From the NCBI RefSeq assembly GCF_019059575.1, contig NW_024881568.1:567501-631500 (forward strand): a stretch of 64,000 bases of DNA, written 5' to 3'. The DNA is from Amphibalanus amphitrite. Its lineage: Eukaryota > Arthropoda > Thecostraca > Balanomorpha > Balanidae. Made by a program: the position numbers and the translations under genes. Of this stretch, positions 24,369 to 35,088 are shown piece after piece. Within the stretch, counting starts at the first letter, position 1; every line of letters begins with the position of its first letter. Below the pieces are notes generated by a model, which saw only the letters and a program-made list of their open reading frames with translations, was not told the origin of the DNA and searched no databases.

Positions 24369-26126
24369 CAGGGTTGTATACCAATCAAGTCGATTGAATT
24401 GATTGATTTGTTTCAACGCGTATTTTGAGTTGATTGGATTGAGTCGATTGACTTTTCGAGATGACTGGTTGACTGACTCGTTTTACTTTAGCGACTGGTT
24501 GACTGATTTAATTCCCGAAAATTAGAGTGACTCGTATGATTGAGTCGATTGAATGGAAAGTTCAAATAAGTTTTAGTTGACGAAAAATAATGACACCAAT
24601 TGATGACATCAAAGATCACAAAACTACACTGAAAACTGCTTGTCATCACAACTGCAATATGGGGTAGATGGCCAAATAAAGAACAGGGCCTAAACATCAA
24701 CAGCCAACTTTGACTTTCAAGTGCAATAACTGCTCCAATCCTGGTGATAGAACCTGGCGATGCACCTACCTACCTTTCTGCACTCAGCAGGAAACTTTTT
24801 TTTAATCCAGATGATAAAGTGCAAGGCCCTATATACTAATAAAGTGTGATTAATTAATAATTCACATCTCCACGACCACATCTTCTCAGAAACAACCCAC
24901 TGAACTCTATAAATATATGAAACCCCTACAAAAATAACTGAAACAAAAGCGCCGTTTTCGTCTCGCCCTAATTTGCTGCATTGTTTAATTTGCAGCAGAA
25001 CGTTTGTTGATCCTTTTCTTCTGAGAGCCTAAGCATAACATATTTGATATATTTTATTTTCCTTGAAATATTTTACCGAATATTATCAAGTGGTTTTATT
25101 TCAAATGAAATAATAATTAAAACGAAATTGGTGTTGTACAACCGATTTATTTTATGATGATCTACCATACTACATGATAATCAATGACGTCATCTTACCA
25201 AAAAATCAAAAGACGTAGAATAAGGATTTATAAAAGCTTAGCATACTTATTGGCAAAACGTTTTCTTTGTTTCGTACTGCAATTTATCAACTTTATTTCA
25301 TAAATGTACCAGATTTATCACAGGCTATATTAATAAGGAAAGGAAGGAATGATAGACCTACCTCACAGGTACCTAGGTATCTACCTTTGTTGGTACTGTT
25401 GGTAGCCAGTGACGTGCCAGTGACACATCTAGGCAGAGGCAGGTAAGTAGGTACCTACCTGCTCTCCTGCTGTCTTCATAAAGCATACCTAATGAAGTTG
25501 TCAAATTTGTAGCACATTTTCAACACTTTCATATGGTGTCAGTGTGGCATGAAACCTAGCTAGGTTCATTATGTTCAGGATTTATTTCAGAAGAGCTCCG
25601 CATAACTCACATAAGAGACAGACAGGGGCTTTACATGGGGTTAGATGGCCTGATGACTTAGCTGGAATATGGCCAAAATTAAATTGACAGCTTTTAGGTG
25701 AAAGGTGGTGATTTGGGTTAAAGGGCGAGTCAACTACTCGGTTATTTTGCACCCATTAAATGAAACTTCTGCTCCAATTATATACCCATTGAACCTCAAT
25801 ATCATGATCCACCTGTCCATCACTAGGTATCCTGCCTTATTACATAGAAACTTTGAATGGCATGGCAATTTATTATTTTAAATGACAATATTTTTATGTT
25901 TCTTCTGTAGGTAGGTAGGTAGGTAGGTACATCAGACTGCTATGGACACTTTCTAATGTATGTCTTGGTTTGAGTCGTTTGATTGATTTGATTGATTCCT
26001 TTCATCGTCGCGTTTGAGTCGATTGAATCAATTCCCGAAAACTGCTCTGACTTGATTGATTTGATTGGTTTCCCAAATTTGTCGTGATTGAATTGATTGC
26101 TATTGATTGAGTCTTATACAACCCTG
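24369..26126. mobile_element. hAT-type non-autonomous element with 8-bp duplication
   Basis: Ends CAGGGTTGTATA...TATACAACCCTG are perfect inverted 12-mers, flanked by an identical 8-bp target duplication ATTACGAT (24361-24368, 26127-26134). CAGGG-type ends and 8-bp duplications define hAT elements. Both subterminal regions are packed with GATTGATTGA/GATTGAGTCGATTGA words, the usual transposase-binding repeats. The middle (about 24700-25900) is AT-rich with GTAGGTAG-type microsatellites and no transposase. Confidence 0.88.
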
Positions 26127-26793
26127 ATTACGATAGTGGCTTGTGACCTTATAGAGTGAGTGGTCTCTTGACCGAGAGTGTCCTCACCATACTCAAGTGT
26201 TCAACAAACTGACGGCACATTGCATAAGCTTCCACGGCCCTCTTTTCTCTCCTCTCACGGACCTCGAAAAGGTTGGGTCGTTCTCGTTTACTGACTAGTT
26301 GTAACTACTTACTACGACAGGGGCATTCCACGTCAAGTGGGACAAAAAATGATCATTTTGAACCTCACCTCCTCCGATTTTTGCGAAACTTTGTGAAACT
26401 ACTCATCTATATGTGAAAGGAAAGGAGACATATTTTTGTCAAGATATGACGTCACGTTTCCGAGATACACGTCATCAAACATTGACTTAGGCAAGGCACA
26501 TTATCATCTTTAAAGCGTCATAACCATTGAAGTGTTAGACATATCACCACGAGATAAACTGTGAAATGGAGGGAATAGGTCAGGCTTTGATTTGAGGATA
26601 ACAATATTAACGTAATTAACTAATTAGTGAACTTAATTAAAATTCAAAAAATAAATTTTGATTTTCTGGAAAATGGGTACCCTTCGATTTCGCTGATTTT
26701 TACATATTTTATTCTCCTATACATTAGCTACATCATATAAAAAATCCAGAATGGGCCGACGTCTACGTAACTGTCTTTTGGACTTCGTAATGT

Positions 26794-27168
26794 CTGGCAC
26801 TCGAGTGTTTCGTTTTAGCAACCAAGGAGAGGCGCTACCCGGAGATGCTTCTTTCTACCCCAAACCAAAGCAAACCTAACCTGACCTGACGTGACCTGAC
26901 CTAAACTAACACGCGTAAATATGTACAGCCCTCACGGCAGTTGCCGACGGGCCAGATGCTACTTAAAAAAAAGCGCATTTAACACTTCAGGCTGACCCGC
27001 TGCGAGCCAGCGACCTTTAGATTTCGAGGTGGGTACACTCGGCACACTTACTACTAAGCCACGAAGATAGCTGGTCATCGTAAGCAAGTTTTTTAATGAT
27101 GAAATTGGACATTCTCCGGGCAGCGCCTCTCTTTGGTTGCAAAAAGAAAATACGCCTGACTCTCCCAG
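26794..27168. mobile_element. MITE with about 50-bp inverted ends
   Basis: AGCAACCAAGGAGAGGCGCT at about 26817 pairs with its inverted counterpart at about 27118-27143, and similarity continues outward to CTGGCACTC / GAGTCTCCCAG-like ends. It contains a tRNA-like segment. No target duplication was resolved. Confidence 0.55.
26985..27068 (-). repeat. Possible tRNA-derived SINE head
   Basis: On the minus strand GTGGCTTAGTAGT resembles a pol III A box, and about 45 bases later AAGGTCGCTGGCTCGCAGC resembles a decayed B box (GGTTCGAATCC). Spacing fits a tRNA. Too degenerate to be a functional tRNA gene; most likely a SINE remnant. Confidence 0.4.
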
Positions 27169-28079
27169 CGCTAGGGGAGAAAAGCCCGGTTTAGCCAAAA
27201 AAGGTATAAAAAACGGAATTTGAATTGTAGGTGGGGTGGTAGGGAACTTTATCGTGGGCCAATTTCATGGCCCTAGACCAATATATTCAAGATCAAATGA
27301 GGTTAAACGTGATCAAATTTGCTATAGTGACTATTTTGCGTTTATACGCCCATAGCTCTAAGAGATATTGGCCGATTTTCCTATTTCTTCCTTTATACGA
27401 CATTTGTAGTGTTATGAGAATCTCCCGTTAATCTTACCATAAATTTGGCAGTAAGTGGCTTGCTAAGAGTAAGATGTCGCCGGCAGAGGCGGGGATCGGC
27501 CGACGCGGGAAACGTCATAGTCACATATTGTGTTTGCACCCTAAAAAAATTAATTTTACCAATTGATTTTCGTATTTATTTTAACATAAGATTGCCTGTA
27601 CATTTTAAAGCCTTCACGCAAAATTTGACACAAATCGATCATAATCAGCGGTAAGAAGCGCGATGCAAAGATGGAACCGTCCCGCGCCGGCACAGTCTAC
27701 CATTCAGGCGGCAACGGCCGGCGCCGGCCGCAGAGCCGCCCGGCAGGAATGTTTGACTTTACACCGCTATTACAAGGCCTCCTCTAACATACCCACTGGG
27801 TGGGCAAATGCCTACCCAGTCACCACAATTGCCCACCCAGTGGCGTCGATTTGCCCACCCAGAAGCAAATGCAAAAATAAAGGTCCGGTCAGACGTCCGG
27901 TAGGAACTACCACTTCCGTTTCCCGGAAAAAAAAAACTTGCTAGCAGCCAGTGCCCCAGCCCCCAATCACTGCAGTGCAGGTTATTTTTTTTTTACAATG
28001 GATGCATCTGAATGCAGGGGCGGTAGCAGACTTGGCGTTTGGGGGTGGGGCAACTTGGCAACTTTGCCAACTCTCGGAG

Positions 28080-28541
28080 GGGGGGGGGCGGTGCTAGCTT
28101 AAGGGGCCCATGGCAATAGCGGCCTCAAAGGCCCGTATGGAACCCCAGAGGCCGATGTGGGCTCTCAGAGGCCAGTGCGTGACGCCTAAGGGTGTAAGCC
28201 ATGGGTCCCCAGCCACACAACAAAATAGGGCCATCAGAGACCTTATAGGCTGATTGGGGACTAAATAGGGCCTCAATTTGGAGCCATCAGAGGTTAATGT
28301 GGGCCTCAAATGTCAGTGTGAGGCCCTTATAAGACTGACATTGGTCCTCAGAGACCGGCATCGATCCTTCAGAAGCCAGTACGGGGCCCTCAGAGGCACA
28401 AAAGGGTCAGTCTTGGATCTCAGAGGCAGAAAATGGGCCATCAGAAACCGGTGTGGGACCTTTAAAGGTCGGTTTGTGCCCTCAGAGGCCAGTTTAAGGC
28501 CCTCAGAGACCAGTACAGGGCCTGAAAATGGCAGTTTGAGG
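28080..28541. repeat. CCTCAGAGGCC minisatellite, left part
   Basis: Irregular 25-30 bp units built on GGGCCCTCAGAGGCCAGTGTG. The same units resume at 31457-31652 and 36357-36480, so one array has been split by LINE 2 and by the E4/E5 pair. Confidence 0.75.
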
Positions 28542-28565
28542 CCATTATTATTATTATTATTATAT

Positions 28566-28821
28566 CGTTTATTCCACTAACCACGATCATCGGGTGGGCG
28601 TTACAGTGGAACATTGCCAATTCCAACACATCTGTTCATGCAGTAAACAATGATGGTTGGTACGTTTAACGGTACACTGCAGGGCATATGCGAGCACATC
28701 CGCACACATTGCCAATTCCAACACGTCTGTTCATGCGGTTAACAGTGATGGTTGGTACATATAACGGTACACTACAGGGTACATACAAGTACATTCGCAC
28801 ACATTGGGTGAAACGTGGTCA
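28566..28821 (-). repeat. LINE 2 3' UTR with 95-bp tandem duplication
   Basis: Units starting CATTGCCAATTCCAACAC at 28612 and 28707, with the next unit starting at 28802 before diverging. Units contain TGATGGTTGGTAC and GGTACACT. The duplication lies between the stop codon and the tail. Confidence 0.8.
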
Positions 28822-31440
28822 TCAGTTGTCAGTGTTTGCTTTTGCTAGGAGGTACTTTTTCAGTTCAAATTTTGAGGCATTCCTCATTCTAGTGGGCAAA
28901 CTATTCCACAATTTAGAGCCATGATATGACAGTGAATATTTCATAAAATCTGTTCGCGGAGCAACCAGATCTAGGTTCTCCGACTGTCTTGTCTCACGGT
29001 CAGATCTTCTAGTTATAAAGAGCGAGGATATCAAAGGTGTTGTAATCTCCGGAAAAAGCAGACACTGACGAATTATATTCAATGCAGCAATGCCATGTTC
29101 GAAGGGTAAGTCTCTTCGCCATGCCACATTCGCACTCTCACGACCCGTGATACGCCGAGCAAATTTTACAATTTTAGATATCCTTTTCCCCTGTGTCAAG
29201 CCACAATTCCCCCATACAGAAACACAGAAACGGATATGTGGAAGAACTAACGAATTAACAAGCAGTGCAATAGTTTTCAAGGGCATAATGTGACGCAAGT
29301 GACTCAGGCGTATCAGCATGCCAATGCATTTGCCAACAACAGTGTCGATATGGATACTCCACGTAAGACAGCTGTCTAAAGTAACGCCCAAACTAATTAG
29401 AGACGGCTTAACTTGTACCACAGTATCAAATACATGTACACTCTTCAAATTAATCTTTTTCAAAACACATCTAGTGCCAAAAACAGTGACTTGTGATTTG
29501 GCAGCATTTACAGAAAGGCGGTTCCGGGAGAACCACACCCCAAGCCTTTGAAGAAGGGTCTGAAGGCGACCTATCACAGTATCTAGTTCGTTTGGTGGTC
29601 CCGAAACCATCACCTGAGTGTCATCGGCGTATTGAATTATTGATCCTGATTCAGACGCAACGGTGGGTAAATCATTCATGTACAAGTTAAACAACATCGG
29701 ACCCAACACACTTCCCTGTGGAACACCTGACAGCACATCACCCTTCGCATCATTACAACCCCTCACATACTGGCGCCTACCAGAAAGATAGCTTTTGAAC
29801 CATGGGTGTTCAATGCCATAGTGTGAGAGTTTCGCTAGCAATATACGATGATCTACACAATCAAACGCCTTGCTCAGATCTAGCGATACCAGAATGCAAA
29901 TGTTTCCCTTATCAATAGAAGCCCTGATGGATTCCGTCAATGCAATCAGGGCATGTTCAACGGAATAGCGTGGTCGGAAACCAAACTGATTTTCTGACAA
30001 CACATCGCAGTCATCTAGGTACGTACTTAGCTGAAGAGAGACAAGTCTCTCGAGAATTTTGGAAGCGACGCTTAAAAGGGATATAGGTCTAAAGCTAGAC
30101 GCCTCCTTTGGGTCACCTTTTCCCTTGTAAATGGGAACTACTTCAGCTATTTTCCAACAGGATGGCAAAGTACCGCTGGTGATGGATGAGTTAAACACTC
30201 GTAGAAGCGATCCAAGAAGCCTGGAAGAGAAAGACTTGAATAAAAAAGCAGGGAGTCTATCTGGCCCACATGACGTGTGTGATTTTAAGGATCTAATAAC
30301 TAAGCGTAATTCGTCCAATGTTGCTGGGCGAAGGTCGAATCTAGTTGATAATACTCTTGGGGGACCAAAAAACACCTCATCTGTACATGCACTGATATTT
30401 ACTTTGCTAGCGAGGTTTCCACCTACTGAGCAGAAGAAATCATTGAATGAACGTGCCGTGCTTTCGTCCAATGACTGGGCGACTTTAGATTTGCCAAGCG
30501 TTGCATTTATTAAATTCCAGGTGTCTCTGCTGGACCTATGCGATCTGATACTAGACTCAAATTTTGCTCGTCGTTCAAAGCAAATTACTTTTTTAACCTG
30601 ACGGCGCATATCCTTATAGAGGGTGATATCGGACTGAGCGTTGGTGCGTCTCGAAACACGTAACTGGGCCGTCGTTAAGCGGATAAGTTGCCTGGCGGCA
30701 GCTGAAATTCCAAATCCGGATTTGTGCTTAAGTGATACAGTTACAAACGGAGCATGACGATCAATGACTGGAATGACTGCTTCTGTCCAGCATTTCCAAC
30801 CCTCGCCGGGATCAGAAACATCAACCCCGGGGGCCCAGGGTATCGCGTCATGCAGGTCTCTGCAGAAGGATTGGAAATCAATATTTTTCCATCTGCGGAA
30901 CGTTATTGGAAACGGTTTCAACTTTTTCCTCTTAACTTTCATTTTGACTATTACTAAATTATGATCAGATACAATACAATCTTCGGAAGTGCACCCTGTC
31001 ACAAAAGAAAAATCACTTACAAGAACAATGTCAATGAGAGTCGATGAGGAACTAGCAATACGGGTCGGCAGTTGCACACACTGATGCAATCCAGTATTGC
31101 CAATGAGAGTTAGTAGTTGTCGAACATGTGGGAGGCTCGGTCGCAAGAGATCACAATTTAAGTCTCCGCATAAAACGACCTGCTTGCCCTGCGACAGCAA
31201 GGTCTGGACTGACAGCTCTAGTGCTTCGAGATCCTGTTTTATACAGTCATATATAGGTGGTCTATACACACAACCAACAACCAATGTCCGGTTGTGTCCA
31301 CATTGTACGCTTACCCAAATTAATTCAAGACGCCCAGATTGTGACATTTTAGGGCCGGTGATCTTACTGAAAGTCAGATCACTGCGACAGTAAATGGCCA
31401 CACCGCCACCTTTGCGTCCCCGATCAGCTCTGTTCGCCAC
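28822..31440 (-). CDS. LINE 2 ORF2 fragment: endonuclease and reverse transcriptase
   Basis: 872 codons without a stop; the start is lost to truncation (the first codon shown, GTG, is not a true start). The frame begins in the middle of the endonuclease at RGRKGGGVAIYC, followed by GCVYRPP, CGDLNCD and VSDHNLV. The reverse transcriptase has FRPISLLS, SLDLSKAFDCVDH, GVPQGSVLGP and catalytic YADD, then the C-terminal HIRFCVSVWG and LWNSLP motifs. No RNase H. This fits the CR1/L2/Jockey assemblage; the exact clade needs a tree. Lacking ORF1 and the endonuclease N-terminus (which includes part of the active site), the copy cannot move alone, though its reverse transcriptase frame is intact. Confidence 0.85.
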   Translation of the reverse strand: MANRADRGRKGGGVAIYCRSDLTFSKITGPKMSQSGRLELIWVSVQCGHNRTLVVGCVYRPPIYDCIKQDLEALELSVQTLLSQGKQVVLCGDLNCDLLRPSLPHVRQLLTLIGNTGLHQCVQLPTRIASSSSTLIDIVLVSDFSFVTGCTSEDCIVSDHNLVIVKMKVKRKKLKPFPITFRRWKNIDFQSFCRDLHDAIPWAPGVDVSDPGEGWKCWTEAVIPVIDRHAPFVTVSLKHKSGFGISAAARQLIRLTTAQLRVSRRTNAQSDITLYKDMRRQVKKVICFERRAKFESSIRSHRSSRDTWNLINATLGKSKVAQSLDESTARSFNDFFCSVGGNLASKVNISACTDEVFFGPPRVLSTRFDLRPATLDELRLVIRSLKSHTSCGPDRLPAFLFKSFSSRLLGSLLRVFNSSITSGTLPSCWKIAEVVPIYKGKGDPKEASSFRPISLLSVASKILERLVSLQLSTYLDDCDVLSENQFGFRPRYSVEHALIALTESIRASIDKGNICILVSLDLSKAFDCVDHRILLAKLSHYGIEHPWFKSYLSGRRQYVRGCNDAKGDVLSGVPQGSVLGPMLFNLYMNDLPTVASESGSIIQYADDTQVMVSGPPNELDTVIGRLQTLLQRLGVWFSRNRLSVNAAKSQVTVFGTRCVLKKINLKSVHVFDTVVQVKPSLISLGVTLDSCLTWSIHIDTVVGKCIGMLIRLSHLRHIMPLKTIALLVNSLVLPHIRFCVSVWGNCGLTQGKRISKIVKFARRITGRESANVAWRRDLPFEHGIAALNIIRQCLLFPEITTPLISSLFITRRSDRETRQSENLDLVAPRTDFMKYSLSYHGSKLWNSLPTRMRNASKFELKKYLLAKANTDN

Positions 31441-31456
31441 CTTTGCGTCCCCGATC

Positions 31457-31652
31457 CGGCCTCTGATGGCCGGCTAAAGCCGGCCATCAGAGGCCGGCTT
31501 TAGCCTTTGAGGCTCTCAAAGGCTAATGCGGGTCCTTGAGGCAAGGATGGGACCCTCAGGGTCCCATCCACCCTAAAAGACAGGCTTGGGCTGGTGTTGG
31601 ACCCCAGAGTCCAGAAAAGGCCAAGTTGAGCCCTCAGAGCCGATGCAGGTCC
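31457..31652. repeat. CCTCAGAGGCC minisatellite, middle part
   Basis: Continuation of the array on the other side of LINE 2, including a GGCCGGCTTTAGCC/GGCTAAAGCCGGCC inverted pair near 31465-31505. Confidence 0.65.
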
Positions 31653-31656
31653 TTAA

Positions 31657-32788
31657 CCCGGCAGTTGCTGGGGTATTTCGCCACCCACCGTTTGCTGGGG
31701 GGGGGGGGGGGGGCGTTAAACGCCCTCAGCCGATAACTCGAGAACCAATATGCGCAGCGAAACGAACGAGGCGGCAAACGAAAGAACGCGACGAGACGCT
31801 TCAGATGAGTACTTTTAAGTTGAATTTTGAGGTCAGAGGTCGGGTCAAGGTCACGTCAAACACCTGAAATCAGACTTTCAGTAGCATGGACTTCGGGACT
31901 TCACAATGGGCGCCTCTCGTCATAAACTCTGTCAAAACGGTGCACAATCCATCATATAAGGCCTACAAGAGTGACAGCTCCATGTAGGGGTCAGTCAAGC
32001 ATAGGTCAGGGTCAAGGTCAGGTCAACCGGGTAGGCACATATCCCCGAAAATCAAAACTGATATTCGCAGCCTGTGACACATGTTTTATGGGTAATTTGG
32101 GGCGTAGAACACGATGGTGACATTCATTTTATCATATGTGTACGTGTTTGGATCAAAAAGTTCAATTTAAGAAATGCATGTATCATGGTCGTGAAGTAGT
32201 CATGAGAAATTGCCAAGATTCAGTTCAAGATTTTGGAAAATGAGGAACGATAATCAATAATCGAAGATAGCCATTTGATTGTTCATGGTATTGTCAGTCT
32301 AATGGCGGCATGTCTGTATGTCTATTCTGTGATTTTTTATGATTTTTTGAACACATAGGGTGGAGACTTCCATTTCGCGTCTAGCTAGACGCGTCTAAGT
32401 CATAGACGCGTCTAGCTGAACGGCGGCTGTGTCTATCTGGCGACAGCTAAATTTAGACGCGTCTGGCTTGGAAGTCTCCGTCCAACAGTTAGACGCCAAG
32501 TTAGACGCCAACTTGGACGTCTGCTCAGTTAGACGCCAGTTGGACGCCAGTGGAAGTCTCCACCCATAAAGTTTTTGGTCGAAAACCAAGAAATCATGAC
32601 GTCACTGAAACCTCGATATCTCAAAAATTTTCCAGACGATTTTTTTGAAATTTTGTCACAATAAACGTCAATCAATTCCCTACAGGTACCCAAAATTTGG
32701 CGCGCCTGCGGCGCGCCGTTTTTTTTTTGCTATGGTCCAGCGAAAAAAGTGGGGGCGTTGAACGCCCCCCCCCCCCAGCAACTCGGGG
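31657..32788 (+). mobile_element. TTAA element E4
   Basis: Left flank TTAA at 31653-31656; the right flank is GTAA (32789-32792), shared with E5. The left long end has TTGCTGGGG, a 17-base spacer, TTTGCTGGGG and an 18-base G-run; the right short end has TTGCTGGGG once. GCGTTAAACGC-type loops close the subterminal hairpins. The interior has AGGTCA clusters around 31830 and 32000 and is interrupted by a 208-bp MITE. Confidence 0.75.
32358..32565. mobile_element. 208-bp MITE with GGGTGGAGACTTCCA ends
   Basis: Perfect inverted 15-mers GGGTGGAGACTTCCA at both ends, flanked by ATA on each side (32355-32357, 32566-32568), a 3-bp duplication as in PIF/Harbinger elements. The interior consists of TAGACGCGTCTA and TTAGACGCCA repeats. 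Non-coding. Confidence 0.8.
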
Positions 32789-33713
32789 GTAACCCTCGCC
32801 CGTATAGGGGGGAGTCGAAAGGACCCACCTCGATTTTTTGCGAATAACTCGCGACCTGTGACCTCTTTTCCGTGACCATGTTTGGCCGAAATCGCGATTC
32901 GGCGTATGTCGGCTCGCGTTTGCAAGCTTTTCGTGATTTCAAACGTTCAAACATGTGATTTGATGTTGCTCCCATACACTGTAAACCAAATTGACAAGTC
33001 TTGTGTAATATAACCAATCATCTCTTGGTATGTTTACTAACTGATACTTTTTAAACAAGCCGTTGTCTGGTGCATTGCTTGTCAGGTGACGACTACGAGT
33101 CAATAGTTACTATGCACACCAACTTCTCAGCATCCAGACCAACTCTACATTTGTTTCAACGTTTGTTTCTTAACCAGTTTTGGAAACCTGTTGCCGCCTA
33201 ACTTGTACTGGTCAGCTGGTCAGCATACACATGGTCAGCTGCGCCTGACGTCAGACTTGGCGGACCAATCAGTGGTCGCCGCCCGCCGTTAGCGGGCCCC
33301 GGCGCGGCGGTTTCAAACCAGCAGTTGTCGCGCGGCCGCCGTGCAGCCTGGAGCAGCGACGAGGGCTGTTCCAGCATTTGTGCAGTAAAAAGTGAAATCT
33401 GTGAACTGTGGTTTTCGTGCTATGAGTGAGGCTCCCTCTGGCCTGCGGGACGCACTAATCGTGCCTATACCCGCGGTCGAGACGCCTCCCTTCCCCTGCG
33501 CGCGCAATGTAAGTGGGCCAGACCTGTGCAGTGTGCATGCACATGTGAGCAGATGTTTTGCGGTCGGTGTTTTTTTATATTTAAATACATTTATTTGCCT
33601 TTAATTCAACTCTTTGTATTTTTAACCTGATGGACATATATGGGCTGTAAAAGCTAATCTGGTTGGCGATCATGATTTATTCGAATTATCAGCGTGATCG
33701 TGCAACTGCATGA

Positions 33714-34165
33714 TTGTTATGCTTAATGTTCAGGAAATATTCGTCATACGGGCATGTTATACTTCTGGCTTGATGCGGTGCACAAAACCATGTTCTTCCA
33801 CATACGCAGCAGTTCTTGCTTCAAAGACTTATATGCTGACGGTGCACGATAGGTATACCTACTGGGTATACCTACCTCATGCATTTACCACATCCATTCG
33901 AAAATAGGTATGCACTCGGAATTGTCTCCAGTCAATAGTATTAATTACGTGACCGTAATAAATACTAATGATTCCAGAAACTTCCGAATGGATGTGGTGT
34001 ATGCATTCATTGATTATATAACCCATCAGTTTTTCGTTTCTTGTCAGCGCAAGCCTTTGAGCAATAACTGATGCCAGTCATGGTTTTGTGCACCACTTGC
34101 AGCCAAAAAATAACCTGTCCGTATCGAAAATATTTCCTGATTCAGTATCGTGGCAATTGAAAACG
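33714..34165. repeat. Long imperfect hairpin inside the TA element
   Basis: GGTGCACAAAACCATG near 33777 pairs with CATGGTTTTGTGCACC near 34079, and flanking DNA (CAGGAAATATT / AATATTTCCTGA) continues the pairing. A second inner pair is CACATCCATTCG (about 33890) and CGAATGGATGTG (about 33987). It may be a separate nested foldback MITE. Confidence 0.65.
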
Positions 34166-34317
34166 AACGCGAATCGTAAGTTCTTAAGGTTATCAACGCA
34201 AACAAAGCGATTGTAAGGAAGAACAAGTTCGAACAGAGCGTTAGTACACTTACTTGTTGACAATTCGTAAGCTAGCAATGCCCAGTCAAAGGCTAGTTCA
34301 TCAACAAACCAGGGGTT

Positions 34318-34625
34318 GGTGAACCGACAAGGAAACGACTATGCCTATCTAGAAGTTGGTAGGTCCACAAGGCCCAAACTAGTACTCAACAAGGTGACGC
34401 CTATGCGAATTGGAACCAAACTTGTAGACAAACTGTTAGTTTGTTGGCCAACAAGCCTGGGGTTGGTGAATCGACAAGGTATCGACAAGGTGACGCCTAT
34501 GCGAATTGGAACCAAACTTGTAGACAAACCGTTAGTTTGTTGGCAAACAAGCCTGTGGTTGGTGAATCGACAAGGTATCGACAAGGTGACGCCTATGCGA
34601 ATTGGAACCAAACTTGTAACAAGGA
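34318..34625. repeat. 96-bp satellite, three units
   Basis: AAGGTGACGCCTATGCGAAT starts at 34391, 34487 and 34583, exactly 96 bp apart, with a partial unit before. Because 96 is divisible by three, a frame stays open through the units on both strands; this is a consequence of the repeat, not evidence of a protein. Confidence 0.85.
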
Positions 34626-35088
34626 GCCAACTTGTAGATTTGGTTTACAGTGTACATAAGGGTGGGTGTCAAGGTCACCTGAAGGTCAGGTCACGTCACT
34701 GACCTTTGGTGACCTCGGGTGACCTCGGTTCACTTTTTCGAGTTTTTCATGTTCTAGGCTAGTTTTTTAGCTGAATTCGAATTTAGCAACCATTTGAACA
34801 TTTACGAAGTAGTTTTGGTGCCTTCGTAACATGTTACGAAGCTGTCAGAGGCGGTTGACACGTATTACGAATACACGTCACAACCCCTACCGGTTGACCT
34901 GACCTGACCTGACCCGACCTGGTCTAAATGCTTAAAGACATCACATCTCTGATCAAAACTAACACGATATTCGTGATCAGCACCCCGGAAAACCACATAA
35001 CAGCCACACTTTACGACTTTCTAACAGGTCCCGATTTTCCCGGTTTTCGGGTCATTGACCTGACCTGGAAGGTCACCTGATGACCTAG

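Larger units (their letters stand above)
28542..31457 (-). mobile_element. LINE 2, 5'-truncated non-LTR retrotransposon
   Basis: Minus-strand LINE with one long open frame, a 3' UTR containing a 95-bp tandem duplication and an (ATA)n tail at 28542-28566. The 5' end is cut within the endonuclease domain. The left and right flanks are both the CCTCAGAGGCC minisatellite. The 5' junction shows a short duplication. The absence of stops suggests a recent insertion. Confidence 0.85.
32977..34652. mobile_element. TA-flanked element with CACTGTAAACC ends
   Basis: Inserted in E5 with TA on both sides (32975-32976, 34653-34654). The ends CACTGTAAACCAAAT and its reverse complement are perfect over 15 bases, then similar through ACAAGT. 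E6 shows the empty site. It contains a hairpin of about 430 bp and a 96-bp satellite. No transposase. TA duplication suggests a Tc1/mariner-type MITE. Confidence 0.75.

Noticed and set aside
24039..24428. 129-codon frame running into the hAT element
   Set aside because: Its C-terminus lies inside the transposon; no domain in the rest.
34316..34702. 128-codon repetitive frame
   Set aside because: The 96-bp satellite period is divisible by three, which keeps frames open on both strands without coding.
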